Below, in pieces: positions 32,816 to 41,888 of a stretch of 46,750 nucleotides of DNA. Under the pieces are notes generated by a model. It ran no database searches. It was not told where the DNA came from and saw only the letters and a program-made list of their open reading frames with translations. The stretch's first letter is position 1, and the number at the start of each line of letters is the position of its first letter. The stretch is from contig NZ_CAKVJB010000017.1 in the NCBI RefSeq assembly GCF_934754935.1, forward strand, positions 1 to 46,750. Direction: 5' to 3'. The position numbers and the translations under genes were made by a program. Source of the DNA: an uncultured Holdemanella sp. (GTDB lineage: Bacteria > Bacillota_I > Bacilli_A > Erysipelotrichales > Erysipelotrichaceae).

Positions 32816-33577
32816 ATGTTGATATGTCCGGTGTGTAAAGAGAAACTAATAAAAGAAAATAAAACATTTCGATGTGAAAATAATCATTCTTTTGATTGTG
32901 CTAAACAAGGCTATGTGAACTTATCTCGCAAACAAACAAAGAATCATGGGGATAATGCTTTAATGGTGAAAGCGCGTACGGATTTTTTGGAAAACGATTA
33001 TTATGATTTTATGCGTCAATATGTAAAGGAAAAGGCGAAGGGAAATGTCTATTTAGATGCTGGTTGTGGTCAGGGCTATTACACCAAAGAGATAGGTGCA
33101 AACTTTGATCAAAGCTATGGAATCGATTTGAGTAAAGAAGCGATTCTTCATGCTTCTAAACAAGATAAACATACACAATATATTGTGGGTAGTTTATTTG
33201 ATATGCCTTTTTCAAATGAAAGTATAGATTGTGTTACAAGTATTTTTGTGCCTTTAGGCCAAGATGAAATCTATCGCATTCTCAAAGAAAATGGATATTG
33301 GATCGTAGTGGGTCCGGGGCCTAAGCATTGTTTTGAATTAAAAGAAGTGTTGTATGACACACCCTACGAGAATGAAATGCCTGAAATACAAGAACAATAT
33401 GAGTTGGTGAGTCAAGAAATCATTCGAGAAACGAAAATGGTTGATGATGTATGGGCATTATTGGAAATGACACCATATCGATATAAAACGAGTCAAGCTG
33501 GTCTTGATCGTGTAAAAGAATTAGAAAGGTTAGAGGTTACGTTTGAATTTGTCGTAACTGTGTACAAAAAAATATGA
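32816..33577 (+). CDS. RlmA-type 23S rRNA guanine-N1 methyltransferase
   Basis: 253 residues. The N-terminus carries a zinc finger, CPVC...C..NH (C5, C8, C20, H24 region), followed by FDCAKQGYVNLSRKQ as in RlmA enzymes. The SAM-binding motif is LDAGCGQGYY (about 79-88). These enzymes methylate G745 or G748 in helix 35 of 23S rRNA, and the G748 type affects tylosin resistance; which base is used here is not clear. The gene seems to be read from a leaderless message. Its stop overlaps the next ATG (ATGA). Confidence 0.88.
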   Translation: MLICPVCKEKLIKENKTFRCENNHSFDCAKQGYVNLSRKQTKNHGDNALMVKARTDFLENDYYDFMRQYVKEKAKGNVYLDAGCGQGYYTKEIGANFDQSYGIDLSKEAILHASKQDKHTQYIVGSLFDMPFSNESIDCVTSIFVPLGQDEIYRILKENGYWIVVGPGPKHCFELKEVLYDTPYENEMPEIQEQYELVSQEIIRETKMVDDVWALLEMTPYRYKTSQAGLDRVKELERLEVTFEFVVTVYKKI

Positions 33578-35193
33578 AAACTACAATAAAAAAATGGGGA
33601 ATCAACGGTGAAGGAATTGCGTTTCATGAAGGCAAGCCAGTATTTATTGAAAATGCCATTCCAGAAGAAGTCATCGAATTTGATATTAAAAGTGATGAAG
33701 ATACATACTTGATTGGTGAAATGACTCGTTTAGTTGAACAGAGTTCAAAGCGTCGTTATCCTTTATGTCCAATTTGGAAAGAGTGCGGTGGATGTGCCTT
33801 GATGCATGTGAAGTATCCGGCTCAATGTAAGATGAAAGAGGGAAATCTAAAAGAGACTCTAATTAAATATGCGGATTATAATGGTCGCATCTTGCCGATT
33901 CTAAAAAATCCAGAACCATTGTCTTATCGTAATAGTTGTAAGCTTCCTTTTGGTGAAGAATATGGTGAGTTATATACAGGAATGTATGAGCGTGACACAA
34001 ATCATTTCCAAAAGATGGAAAGGTGTTATGTGCATTCAAAACTTTTAGAACAGACTCGTCAACAAGTATTAAAAATTATGAATGAACATCATTTAAAGAT
34101 GTATGATGATAAAAAGAAAACAGGTTATCGTACGTTAGTTATGAAGGAATTTGATTCTAAGATTCAAATCATTTTCGTGACGGGAAAAGAAGATTTAAGT
34201 GAAGAATTTATTCATGATGTAACTCAATTAGAGGGTGTTGTATCCATTTGGCAAAGTGTAAAAACAGAAACAAAGCGCGAAGTGTTTGGTGATATGCGTT
34301 TTATTTGGGGAGAAGAAAAGATACATCTTCAATTAGAAGATATTCAATTTTCTTTACTTCCTAGATCATTCTTCCAGTTAAACACGAAACAATCCGTGAA
34401 TCTTTATAATGTGGTTAAAGATTGGATGCCAAAATCAAAGACAACTGTTGAAGCGTATAGTGGAATTGGTGCCATCAGTTTATTCGTGAAAGATAAAGCG
34501 GATGAAATTATTGGTGTTGAATCCATTCAGGATGCAGTGGACAATGCCAATGAGAATGCGATGTTAAATCATGCCGATAACGTATCTTTTATTTGTGAAG
34601 ATGCAGGTAGTGCGTTAGCACATTTAGTTCAAGAAAAAGATGTGGATACATTGATTGTGGATCCTCCTCGCTCTGGTTTGGATGATACAATGAAGGAAAC
34701 CATTTTAAAATCAAAGATCAAAACGATGATTTATGTTTCTTGTAATCCAGCTACTTTGGCAAAAGACTTGGGTGTATTAAAGAAAGAGTATCGTATTGTT
34801 AAGATTCAACCAGTCGATATGTTTAGTCAAACTCCTCATGTAGAAAGTGTTACGCTACTTGTTCGTAATGATGACTATAAACCAAGACGCCGTTTTGATG
34901 ATAAAAAAGATCGTGACTACAAACCAAGAAGAAGAGATGGTGACTACAAACCAAGACGCAGATTCGATGATGACAAACCAAGACGTTGCTTTGATGATCG
35001 AAAAGACGGCGAGTACAAACCTAGACGAAGATTTGATGATGATAAACTAAGAAGAAGAGATGGAGACTTCAAACCAAGACGTCGCTTTGATGATCGAAAA
35101 GATGGTGACTTCAAACCTAGACGTAGATTTGACGATGATCGTAAACCAAAACGTTTTTCAGACGACAAACCCAATCGTAGATACGGAAAATAA
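33574..35193 (+). CDS. RlmD/RumA-type 23S rRNA uracil-C5 methyltransferase with Arg/Asp-rich tail
   Basis: 539 residues, about 100 more than usual. The core (1-430) holds a 4Fe-4S site at C65, C71, C74 and C151 (spacing as in RumA), SAM-binding EAYSGIGAISLF (293-304), DPPRSGLD and the nucleophile C390 in YVSCNPATL. From about 433 to the end it turns into a disordered tail of repeated KPRRRFDD and RRRDGD units, strongly mixed in charge. The tail is built from DNA repeats. Such tails are known on RNA helicases and can bind RNA, but are unusual on this enzyme. Start by ATGA overlap with the RlmA-type gene and no ribosome site of its own. Confidence 0.9.
   Translation: MKTTIKKWGINGEGIAFHEGKPVFIENAIPEEVIEFDIKSDEDTYLIGEMTRLVEQSSKRRYPLCPIWKECGGCALMHVKYPAQCKMKEGNLKETLIKYADYNGRILPILKNPEPLSYRNSCKLPFGEEYGELYTGMYERDTNHFQKMERCYVHSKLLEQTRQQVLKIMNEHHLKMYDDKKKTGYRTLVMKEFDSKIQIIFVTGKEDLSEEFIHDVTQLEGVVSIWQSVKTETKREVFGDMRFIWGEEKIHLQLEDIQFSLLPRSFFQLNTKQSVNLYNVVKDWMPKSKTTVEAYSGIGAISLFVKDKADEIIGVESIQDAVDNANENAMLNHADNVSFICEDAGSALAHLVQEKDVDTLIVDPPRSGLDDTMKETILKSKIKTMIYVSCNPATLAKDLGVLKKEYRIVKIQPVDMFSQTPHVESVTLLVRNDDYKPRRRFDDKKDRDYKPRRRDGDYKPRRRFDDDKPRRCFDDRKDGEYKPRRRFDDDKLRRRDGDFKPRRRFDDRKDGDFKPRRRFDDDRKPKRFSDDKPNRRYGK
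34873..35180 (+). repeat. Degenerate tandem repeats encoding the RRRFDD tail
   Basis: The sense strand cycles through units like AAACCAAGACGC...GATTTGATGAT, about 30-45 bp long, with in-frame length changes. Around nine copies of a KPRRR-type unit can be counted. The pattern suggests growth and loss by slippage. Confidence 0.8.
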
Positions 35194-35200
35194 AGAATTG

Positions 35201-35233
35201 AGGATTTCAGATTGAAACTGAAGTCCTTTTTTT
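35201..35233 (+). terminator. Terminator after the RlmD-type gene
   Basis: Stem AGGATTTCAG/CTGAAGTCCT (35201-35210 with 35218-35227, one G-U), loop ATTGAAA, then seven T. The following 35234-35436 holds a loose dyad (CACAA...TTGTG near 35271-35300), a TATACT-like -10 and a small hairpin (ATAGAC/GTCTAT); none is secure. Confidence 0.85.
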
Positions 35234-35436
35234 ATTGGATTTTGTTAAGTACACCTAACTAAAAAAGTTCACAAATTAACTAAAAATATAGTTTTGTGTT
35301 AACAAATACGTTATACTAATACTGATAGCGCATTCTTTTTATTTTTTAATTCATAATAATATGCAAAAAAAGAGATAGACTTTTTGCGTCTATTTGTGAG
35401 TAAAATAACAAGAATCTATGAGGAGGAGTTTAGAAA

Positions 35437-37359
35437 ATGAATAATTTTCCACATTTATTTGAACCAATTGAAATTGGTAAAACAACAGTAAAAAACCGTA
35501 TTTTTATGCCACCTATTTCAACAAACATGGCTGATAAAGGATATGTTACAGATGATTTAGTGGCACACTATTCTGCACGTGCAAAAGGTGGAGTAGGACT
35601 TATCGTTACTGAAGTAGTAACTGTAGAACCAACGTATGTATATCTTCCTGGAGATATGTCAATTTATGATGATAGTTTTATTCCGGGATGGAAAAAATTG
35701 GTAGATGGCGTACACCAATATGGAACTAAAATCTTAGCACAATTGTTCCACCCAGCTTATATGGCATTCCCAGTACCTGGAACACCTCAATTGATTGCTC
35801 CAAGCTGTGTAGGTCCTTACTATGCAAAAAGTGCACCAAGACCTGCAACCATTGAAGAATTACATACAATCGTTGATCAATTCGGTCAAGCGGCTCACCG
35901 TGTTCAGATTGCGGGTGGCGATGGTGTTGAAATTCAATGTGCTCATGCCCACGGATTATTAGGAGGTTTCTTAACACCTTTATATAATAAACGTACAGAC
36001 GAATATGGTGGAAATATTGATGGACGTTTACGCTTATGCTTAGAAGTTATCGCATCCGTTCGTAAATATTGTGGAGATGACTTTATTATCGACGTTCGTA
36101 TTAGTGGTGATGAATATAGTGAAGGTGGATTGACATTAAATGATCAAATCTATGTTTGTAAGCAACTAGAAAAAGCTGGAGTTGATTTTATTCACGTCTC
36201 TGGTGGAAACACAATCAAACGTGGATCAAGTATGCCTGCTCCAGGAACAAGTGCTGCACCTCACGCTCACTCAAGTGAAGAAATTAAAAAACATGTGAAT
36301 ATCCCAGTTGCGACTGTCGCACGTATTAATGAGCCTTGGATGGCCGAAGAACTAATTGCCAATGGAAAATGTGATATGTGTATGATTGGACGTCCAAACT
36401 TATGTGATAGTGAATTCGCAAATAAAGCATTTGAAGGAAAAGTAGACGACATTCGTCCATGTATTGGATGTGGACGTTGCTTAACCGGTATCATGATGGG
36501 TAAACGTATTGGATGTACAGTAAATCCAAGTGTTGAAGATGATACGATTGAAGAAGCTACAGATAAGAAAAAAGTATTAGTCATCGGTGGTGGTCCTGCT
36601 GGTATGGAAGCAGCTTATGTTGCCAAAAAACGTGGACACGAAGTTGTTCTTTGTGAAAAATCAAATGAACTTGGTGGACAATTGCGTCTTGCGGCTGTTC
36701 CAATCGCAAAACAAGAATTGTGTAAAGTAATTAAATTTATGATTCGTCGTTTGGATCATGAAGGTATTGAAGTTCGTTTAAATACAGAAGTTACAAAAGA
36801 AATGCTTGAAAATGAATTTAAAGATTATGAAATCGTATGTTCAAGTGGAGCTACTCCAAAAGAAATTCCTCCATTCAAAGTATTTAAAAACTGGATGACT
36901 GCAGACGATGTATTATCAGGAAAGAAATATCCAGGACGTAATATTGTCGTATTAGGTGGTGGAAGTGTTGGTTGTGAAACAGCTGATTATTTAGCACCAT
37001 TAATTAATGACTTATTCCCAATGAATCGTAAGATTACATTATTAGAAATGACAAACAACTTAATGCCTGGTGAAGGTGGAGCTGCAAAATCTAGATTGAC
37101 TCAAAGATTGATGCAGAAAGGTGTTCGCATTGAATTGAATGCACAAGTAACAAGTGTAGATGAAGACTCAATTACGTATGTAAAAGAGGGTGTTGAACAC
37201 AAAATCACTGAAGCGGATACTTTAATTTTCGCAGTTGGATATGCACCTAAGAAAGTTGAAGTAGAAGGTGAAAATGTGCACTATATTGGTGATTGTGAAA
37301 AAGTTGGAACTTTAAAAGATGCGATTACAAATGCGCATGAAATTGCGAAAAATATCTAG
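35437..37359 (+). CDS. Old-yellow-enzyme family reductase with 4Fe-4S, FMN and FAD domains (first of pair)
   Basis: 640 residues. The N-terminal FMN TIM barrel (about 1-335) shows KNRIFMPPIST, AQLFHPAYM and NKRTDEYGG. A 4Fe-4S cluster follows with CIGCGRCLTG...GC (C-x2-C-x3-C-x11-C, about 346-364). The C-terminal half binds FAD and NAD(P): VIGGGPAGMEAAY and VVLGGGSVGCETADY. Such enzymes (2,4-dienoyl-CoA reductase, enoate reductases, bile-acid BaiCD/BaiH) reduce activated C=C bonds. The catalytic stretch reads IQCAHAHGLLGGFL, slightly unlike the common IHGAHGYL. It is 8 bp from a second such gene. Substrate is not known. AGGAGGAG precedes the ATG. Confidence 0.9.
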   Translation: MNNFPHLFEPIEIGKTTVKNRIFMPPISTNMADKGYVTDDLVAHYSARAKGGVGLIVTEVVTVEPTYVYLPGDMSIYDDSFIPGWKKLVDGVHQYGTKILAQLFHPAYMAFPVPGTPQLIAPSCVGPYYAKSAPRPATIEELHTIVDQFGQAAHRVQIAGGDGVEIQCAHAHGLLGGFLTPLYNKRTDEYGGNIDGRLRLCLEVIASVRKYCGDDFIIDVRISGDEYSEGGLTLNDQIYVCKQLEKAGVDFIHVSGGNTIKRGSSMPAPGTSAAPHAHSSEEIKKHVNIPVATVARINEPWMAEELIANGKCDMCMIGRPNLCDSEFANKAFEGKVDDIRPCIGCGRCLTGIMMGKRIGCTVNPSVEDDTIEEATDKKKVLVIGGGPAGMEAAYVAKKRGHEVVLCEKSNELGGQLRLAAVPIAKQELCKVIKFMIRRLDHEGIEVRLNTEVTKEMLENEFKDYEIVCSSGATPKEIPPFKVFKNWMTADDVLSGKKYPGRNIVVLGGGSVGCETADYLAPLINDLFPMNRKITLLEMTNNLMPGEGGAAKSRLTQRLMQKGVRIELNAQVTSVDEDSITYVKEGVEHKITEADTLIFAVGYAPKKVEVEGENVHYIGDCEKVGTLKDAITNAHEIAKNI

Positions 37360-37367
37360 GAGAAATT

Positions 37368-39371
37368 ATGACAAGTAAATTACTACAACCAATCCAAGTT
37401 GGTAACTTAACTTTTAAAAATAGAATTATGTTTCCTCCTTTGACAACAGGATATGAAGAAAGAGACGGATCGATTGGACCTCGTTCATTGGCATTCTACA
37501 CTCGTCTTGCACAGGGTGGATGTTCTTATATTGTTATTGGTGATGTGGCACCGGTTCGTACGGCAAGTCCAACACCAAAACTATATGATGAATCGCAAAT
37601 TGAAATGTATAAAAAATTGGCAGATGCCTTACATGAATACGATTGTAAAGTTGCTTTACAATTGTTCCACCCAGAATATGATGTGCAAGGTGTTGGAAAA
37701 ATGATTATGGAAGCGGGTATTGCTGGTCAATTGGCGGCAAAAGCGAAGGCTGCCAATGATTTAGAAGAGGCTGAAAAACAACAAAAAATCTGTGATGAAA
37801 AGACAAAGGGTGCATACGCAAAATTACATCATGATATGCAGCACTTTGTGACAGAGGCTAGTGTTGAACAATTAACAGCTATCAAAAACAGTATTGCAGA
37901 ATGTGCTAGAAAAGCTCAAAAAGCTGGTATTGATGCGATTGAAATCCATGGTGACCGTTTACTTGGTTCATTGTGTTCCAAATTATTGAATCATCGTACA
38001 GATAACTATGGTGGTAGCTTAGAAAATCGTACGCGTTATGCATTAGAAGTTTTACAAGCCATCAAAGAAGCTGCTCCTGGAATGATGGTAGAATATAAAC
38101 TTCCAATTATCACAGTCAATCCAGATGGATCTTTACGTGGTAAAGGTGGTTTATTAGAAGATGAAGCTGTTGAATTTGCGAAAATGTTAGATGCAGCTGG
38201 AATCGATATGATTCAAGTGGCTCAAGCTAACCATACAGGAAACATGGGAGATACAATTCCTCCTATGGGAGCTGTTCCTTACAACTGGACTTTAGGTGCT
38301 TGTGAAAAAGTGAAAGCTGTTGTTTCTTGTCCTGTCGCAACAGTGGGTCGTGTAGTCAGTGTTGAAGCTGGTGAAAAGATCTTAGAAGATGGTACGGCAG
38401 ATATGATTGGCTATGGTAGAAGTTTATTAACAGATCCAGATATTGCAAATAAAGTAGGCTCAGGTGAATGCATTCGTGAATGTTTGAACTGTAATAAAGG
38501 TTGTGTAGATGCCATCCAATCTCGTCGTTACTTAAGTTGTGTATTAAACGCAGAAAACGGAGATGAAGAAACAATCTTCATTAAACCATGTACAGAAACG
38601 AAGAATGTCGCAATCGTTGGTGCAGGTCTTGCAGGACTTGAAGCAGCTCGTGTAGCTTATAAACGTGGACATACAGTAACTGTATTTGAAAAATCAGATC
38701 GTTTAGGTGGACAAATCAATATCGCATCCGTTCCACCTAGAAAAGATGAGATCTTACGTTCGGTTCAATATTATGAAAAATTATTACCAGGTAAAGTGGA
38801 TATTCAATTGAACCACGAACCAACAATGGAAGAATTAAATGGATTTGATCATGTTATCTTGGCAATTGGTGCTCACAATATGGATCTTCCTATGTCGGTA
38901 GAAAATTCAAATGTCGTATCAAGCTGGGATATTTTGAATGGTCAAGAAGTATCTGGTAAATGTGTTGTCTTAGGTGGTGGATTAGTTGGTGCTGAAACCG
39001 CTGAATATTTGGCAAATAAAGGTCTAGAAGTTTCAATTGTTGAAATGATGGATAAGATTGCGGCACAAGAATCTGAAACAGTATTACCATTGATGGAAGC
39101 TGATTTTGAAAAGCACAATGTTTTAAAATTTGTGAATACACGTGTTAGTGAAATTAAAGATAATGTAATCTATGCAGTGAATACAAAAGATGAAACGAAT
39201 GTTGAAATTACAGCAGATACAATCGTAAATGCGTTAGGTTCTAAAAAGAATGTATTTGATGATAATCAATTAACTGTTCCATTCACTTATGTAGGAGACT
39301 GCAGTGGCGAAAGAACCGCAGATATCGCAAGTGCAATTCGTACAGGATATAAGGCTGCCAATGAAATCTAA
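37368..39371 (+). CDS. Old-yellow-enzyme family reductase (second of pair, divergent)
   Basis: 667 residues with the same order of domains: FMN barrel (KNRIMFPPLTTGYEE, AQGGCSYIVIGDV, ALQLFHPEYD), 4Fe-4S cluster (CLNCNKGCVDA...SC), and FAD/NAD(P) halves (IVGAGLAGLEAAR, VVLGGGLVGAETAEY). It differs from its neighbour by an insert of about 40 mostly helical residues near 115-160. The active-site loop reads IHGDRLLGSLCSKLLNHRTDNYGG, lacking the His-rich HAH of the first protein. The two may act on different substrates or form a complex. GGAG lies before the ATG, so both come from one message. Confidence 0.88.
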   Translation: MTSKLLQPIQVGNLTFKNRIMFPPLTTGYEERDGSIGPRSLAFYTRLAQGGCSYIVIGDVAPVRTASPTPKLYDESQIEMYKKLADALHEYDCKVALQLFHPEYDVQGVGKMIMEAGIAGQLAAKAKAANDLEEAEKQQKICDEKTKGAYAKLHHDMQHFVTEASVEQLTAIKNSIAECARKAQKAGIDAIEIHGDRLLGSLCSKLLNHRTDNYGGSLENRTRYALEVLQAIKEAAPGMMVEYKLPIITVNPDGSLRGKGGLLEDEAVEFAKMLDAAGIDMIQVAQANHTGNMGDTIPPMGAVPYNWTLGACEKVKAVVSCPVATVGRVVSVEAGEKILEDGTADMIGYGRSLLTDPDIANKVGSGECIRECLNCNKGCVDAIQSRRYLSCVLNAENGDEETIFIKPCTETKNVAIVGAGLAGLEAARVAYKRGHTVTVFEKSDRLGGQINIASVPPRKDEILRSVQYYEKLLPGKVDIQLNHEPTMEELNGFDHVILAIGAHNMDLPMSVENSNVVSSWDILNGQEVSGKCVVLGGGLVGAETAEYLANKGLEVSIVEMMDKIAAQESETVLPLMEADFEKHNVLKFVNTRVSEIKDNVIYAVNTKDETNVEITADTIVNALGSKKNVFDDNQLTVPFTYVGDCSGERTADIASAIRTGYKAANEI

Positions 39372-39399
39372 GAGGGTGTTTTAAACACCTTCTTTTTTT
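39370..39399 (+). terminator. Terminator after the reductase pair
   Basis: Stem AGAGGGTGTT/AACACCTTCT (39371-39380 with 39384-39393; one G-U) followed by T run. Confidence 0.82.
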
Positions 39400-39408
39400 C
39401 ACAAAAAA

Positions 39409-39425
39409 TGACCGTGGTTCATAAA
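39409..39425. promoter_or_regulatory. Operator-like 17-mer, copy 1
   Basis: TGACCGTGGTTCATAAA. It contains the imperfect dyad TGACC..GGTTCA, and it recurs with three transitions at 39473. Regulators of the TetR family often bind such sites, but which one binds here is unknown. Confidence 0.55.
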
Positions 39426-39467
39426 TATATAAATCATATATAAATATATATCTCAAAACTGTATAAA

Positions 39468-39489
39468 TATAATGACCATAGCTCATAAA
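39468..39489. promoter_or_regulatory. -10 box abutting operator-like 17-mer, copy 2
   Basis: A perfect TATAAT (39468-39473) shares its last base with TGACCATAGCTCATAAA (39473-39489). The second copy thus sits at the transcription start, a classic repressor position. The two copies are 64 bp apart. No good -35 is seen; the region between is very AT-rich. Confidence 0.55.
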
Positions 39490-39573
39490 TTTTACACATT
39501 TGAAGATTTGTCTATTAAAAACTCATTTTTAAAGAACTAGAATGAAATTATAAATGAAACCGGAGGAAGAGTT

Positions 39574-40935
39574 ATGAATTTTAGTTCTTTACAGAGTAGT
39601 GTTCAAAAATTTGGTATGAATCAAGCGTTAAAATATTTAGAGAAGGATCCAGAAACAAATATTCCTAAATTAATGAATTTAGTAGATAAAGTAATGCCTG
39701 AAGGTTGGTATGGATCACAACGTAAGTTGATTCGTGAACAAATCGATGAAAAAGGTGTTTGGTATGACTATATTTTAAAATTATATGATTTAGACGCTGG
39801 TGTGCGTCAAGCTGTATTTAAAAACTTTATTTTTAATGCATCATTAAATGGTAGTACTAAACAAGAGGAGTTGTCTGAAAAATATAATTGTAATATTCCT
39901 TGGGCTGTACTATTAGATCCAACATCCGCATGTAACTTACATTGTACAGGTTGCTGGGCAGCTGAATATGGTCATCAATTAAATCTAACATTAGATGATA
40001 TTGATTCGATTATTCGTCAAGGCAAAGAATTAGGTACTTACATGTATATTTATACGGGTGGGGAACCTTTAACACGTAAAAAGGATGTTATTAAGATTTG
40101 TGAAATGCATCCAGACTGTGCCTTCTTATCTTTCACAAATGGTACATTGATTGATGAAGAATTCTGTCAGGATATGTTGCGTGTGAAAAACTTTGTTCCA
40201 GCCATTAGTTTGGAAGGTTTTGAAACGGCCAATGATTCTAGACGTGGTAAGGGTTGTTATGAAAATGTAAAGCGTGCCATGGAATTATTAAAGAAACATA
40301 AATTGCCATTTGGGATTAGTACTTGTTATACAAGTGCCAATTATAAAGATATCGCAAGTGATGAATTCTTTGATTTAATGATTGATTCAGGTGCTTTATT
40401 CTGCTGGTTCTTCCACTATATGCCTGTTGGAAATGGGGCTGTTAAGGAATTGCTTCCAACACCAGAACAAAGAGCGTATGTATATCATCAGATTCGTAAG
40501 TTCAGAAGTGAAAAACCAATTTTCACAATGGACTTTCAAAATGATGCGCAATATGTTGGTGGATGTATTGCCGGAGGTAGAAGATATCTACATATCAATG
40601 CCAAAGGTGATGTAGAACCATGTGTATTCATTCATTATTCAAACTGTAATATTCATGATACAACATTACTAGATGCATTAAGATCACCTTTGTTCCAGGC
40701 TTACCATGATAATCAACCATTTAATGAAAATATGTTGAGGCCTTGTCCAATGCTTGAAAATGCAGGTCGCATTCAAGAGTTAGTTAAACAAAGTAAGGCT
40801 GTGAATACAGATTATGAATCCTTAGAAGATGTGGATCATTTATTAGAAAAGACAGTTCCTTATGCTAAAGACTGGAAGCCAATGGCCGATAAGCTTTGGA
40901 ATGAACAAAAAGAAGTAGACAAATTAAAAAAATGA
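39574..40935 (+). CDS. Radical SAM protein with C-terminal Cys-rich (SPASM-like) region
   Basis: 453 residues. A helical N-terminal part (about 1-105) precedes the radical SAM core: cluster cysteines C120, C124 and C127 in SACNLHCTGC, then YIYTGGEPL (GGE motif). The C-terminal region (about 325-400) has several more Cys, in GGCIAGG, DVEPCVFIHYSNC and RPCPML, spaced like an auxiliary SPASM cluster. It belongs to the broad COG0535 group, in which peptide modification and cofactor or lipid-related roles occur; the reaction is not known. It is co-transcribed with the patatin gene that follows and controlled by the paired 17-mers. GGAGGAAG precedes the ATG. Confidence 0.85.
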   Translation: MNFSSLQSSVQKFGMNQALKYLEKDPETNIPKLMNLVDKVMPEGWYGSQRKLIREQIDEKGVWYDYILKLYDLDAGVRQAVFKNFIFNASLNGSTKQEELSEKYNCNIPWAVLLDPTSACNLHCTGCWAAEYGHQLNLTLDDIDSIIRQGKELGTYMYIYTGGEPLTRKKDVIKICEMHPDCAFLSFTNGTLIDEEFCQDMLRVKNFVPAISLEGFETANDSRRGKGCYENVKRAMELLKKHKLPFGISTCYTSANYKDIASDEFFDLMIDSGALFCWFFHYMPVGNGAVKELLPTPEQRAYVYHQIRKFRSEKPIFTMDFQNDAQYVGGCIAGGRRYLHINAKGDVEPCVFIHYSNCNIHDTTLLDALRSPLFQAYHDNQPFNENMLRPCPMLENAGRIQELVKQSKAVNTDYESLEDVDHLLEKTVPYAKDWKPMADKLWNEQKEVDKLKK

Positions 40936-40967
40936 GTTTAAAATTTTCAGCTAAGAAGGAGGATGTT

Positions 40968-41888
40968 ATGAAGAAGAATAATAAACGTTTTTCGGGAATA
41001 TCCAAACTTCCAAACGGAAATACTTCAAATAAAATCGTTCCAGGATGTATTGTTCTTGAAGGTGGAGCTTTTCGCGGACTCTATACATCAGGCGTATTGG
41101 ATGCTCTAATGCAGTTTGAAATCAATATGCAGTGTACGGTTGGTACAAGTGCAGGAGCATTAAACGGATTTAACTATGTGGCTGGTCAAATTGGTCGTAG
41201 TGCTAGAATTAATTTAGGATATCGTCATGATTCTCGGTATGTTGGTTTAGAAGCTTTAAAAAACAATAAGGGAATTATCGGATTTGATTTTCTAATCAAA
41301 GGTACACAATATTTTGATCCATTAAATACACCTCGTTTTATGAATCCTACGCGTGATTTTATTGCGGTATGTACGAATTGTAAAACGGGAAGACCTGAAT
41401 ATTTTAGTAAGAACAAGTCACAAGATATTTTTAAAGCTGTACAAGCTAGTGCAACCATGCCTTATGTTTCAAAGATGGTAGAAATTGAGGATGGTCTATA
41501 TTTAGATGGTGGCTGCAGTGATAAGATAGCGTATCAATGGGCATTGGATCATGGATATGAAAAGATTATTGTGGTTCGTACGCGTCAAAGAGAGTATCGC
41601 AAAAGTGAAGCGAATCCTTTAGTTCAAAGAATGACAAAAAGGTTATATGCTGAATATCCAGCTTTAGAAAAGAAGTTGGAATCCATGAATAGTGACTACA
41701 ACAAGCAGTGTGATGAATTGATCCAGCTTGAAAATGAGGGCCGTATCTTTACAATTGCTCCAAGTAAGCCGGTCAACGTATCGCGTGTAGAGGGGGATGT
41801 GGATAAGCTAGCTGATCTTTACTACATGGGATATTTGGATGGTTTAAATCAGATTCAAAAAGTAAAAGAATATTTAGAAATTGATTAA
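40968..41888 (+). CDS. Patatin-like phospholipase
   Basis: 306 residues. Patatin lipid acyl hydrolase with the Ser-Asp dyad: oxyanion loop GGAFRG (32-37), nucleophile S61 in GTSAGA, and D180 in LDGGCSD. There is no signal peptide and no clear membrane helix, so it acts on the inner face of the membrane or on soluble acyl esters. I chose ATG 40968, with AAGGAGG just upstream, over 40932, which overlaps the radical SAM stop. Its operon partner suggests that lipid acyl chains may be the common theme, but that is inference. Confidence 0.9.
   Translation: MKKNNKRFSGISKLPNGNTSNKIVPGCIVLEGGAFRGLYTSGVLDALMQFEINMQCTVGTSAGALNGFNYVAGQIGRSARINLGYRHDSRYVGLEALKNNKGIIGFDFLIKGTQYFDPLNTPRFMNPTRDFIAVCTNCKTGRPEYFSKNKSQDIFKAVQASATMPYVSKMVEIEDGLYLDGGCSDKIAYQWALDHGYEKIIVVRTRQREYRKSEANPLVQRMTKRLYAEYPALEKKLESMNSDYNKQCDELIQLENEGRIFTIAPSKPVNVSRVEGDVDKLADLYYMGYLDGLNQIQKVKEYLEID

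Noticed and set aside
35234..35436. Secure operator or promoter before the reductase pair
   Set aside because: Loose dyads and TATACT-like boxes exist, but no combination gives a normal -35/-10 spacing, so I do not list a site.
41225..41458. 77-residue leftward frame in the patatin gene
   Set aside because: Antisense shadow of a clear coding region; no start signals.
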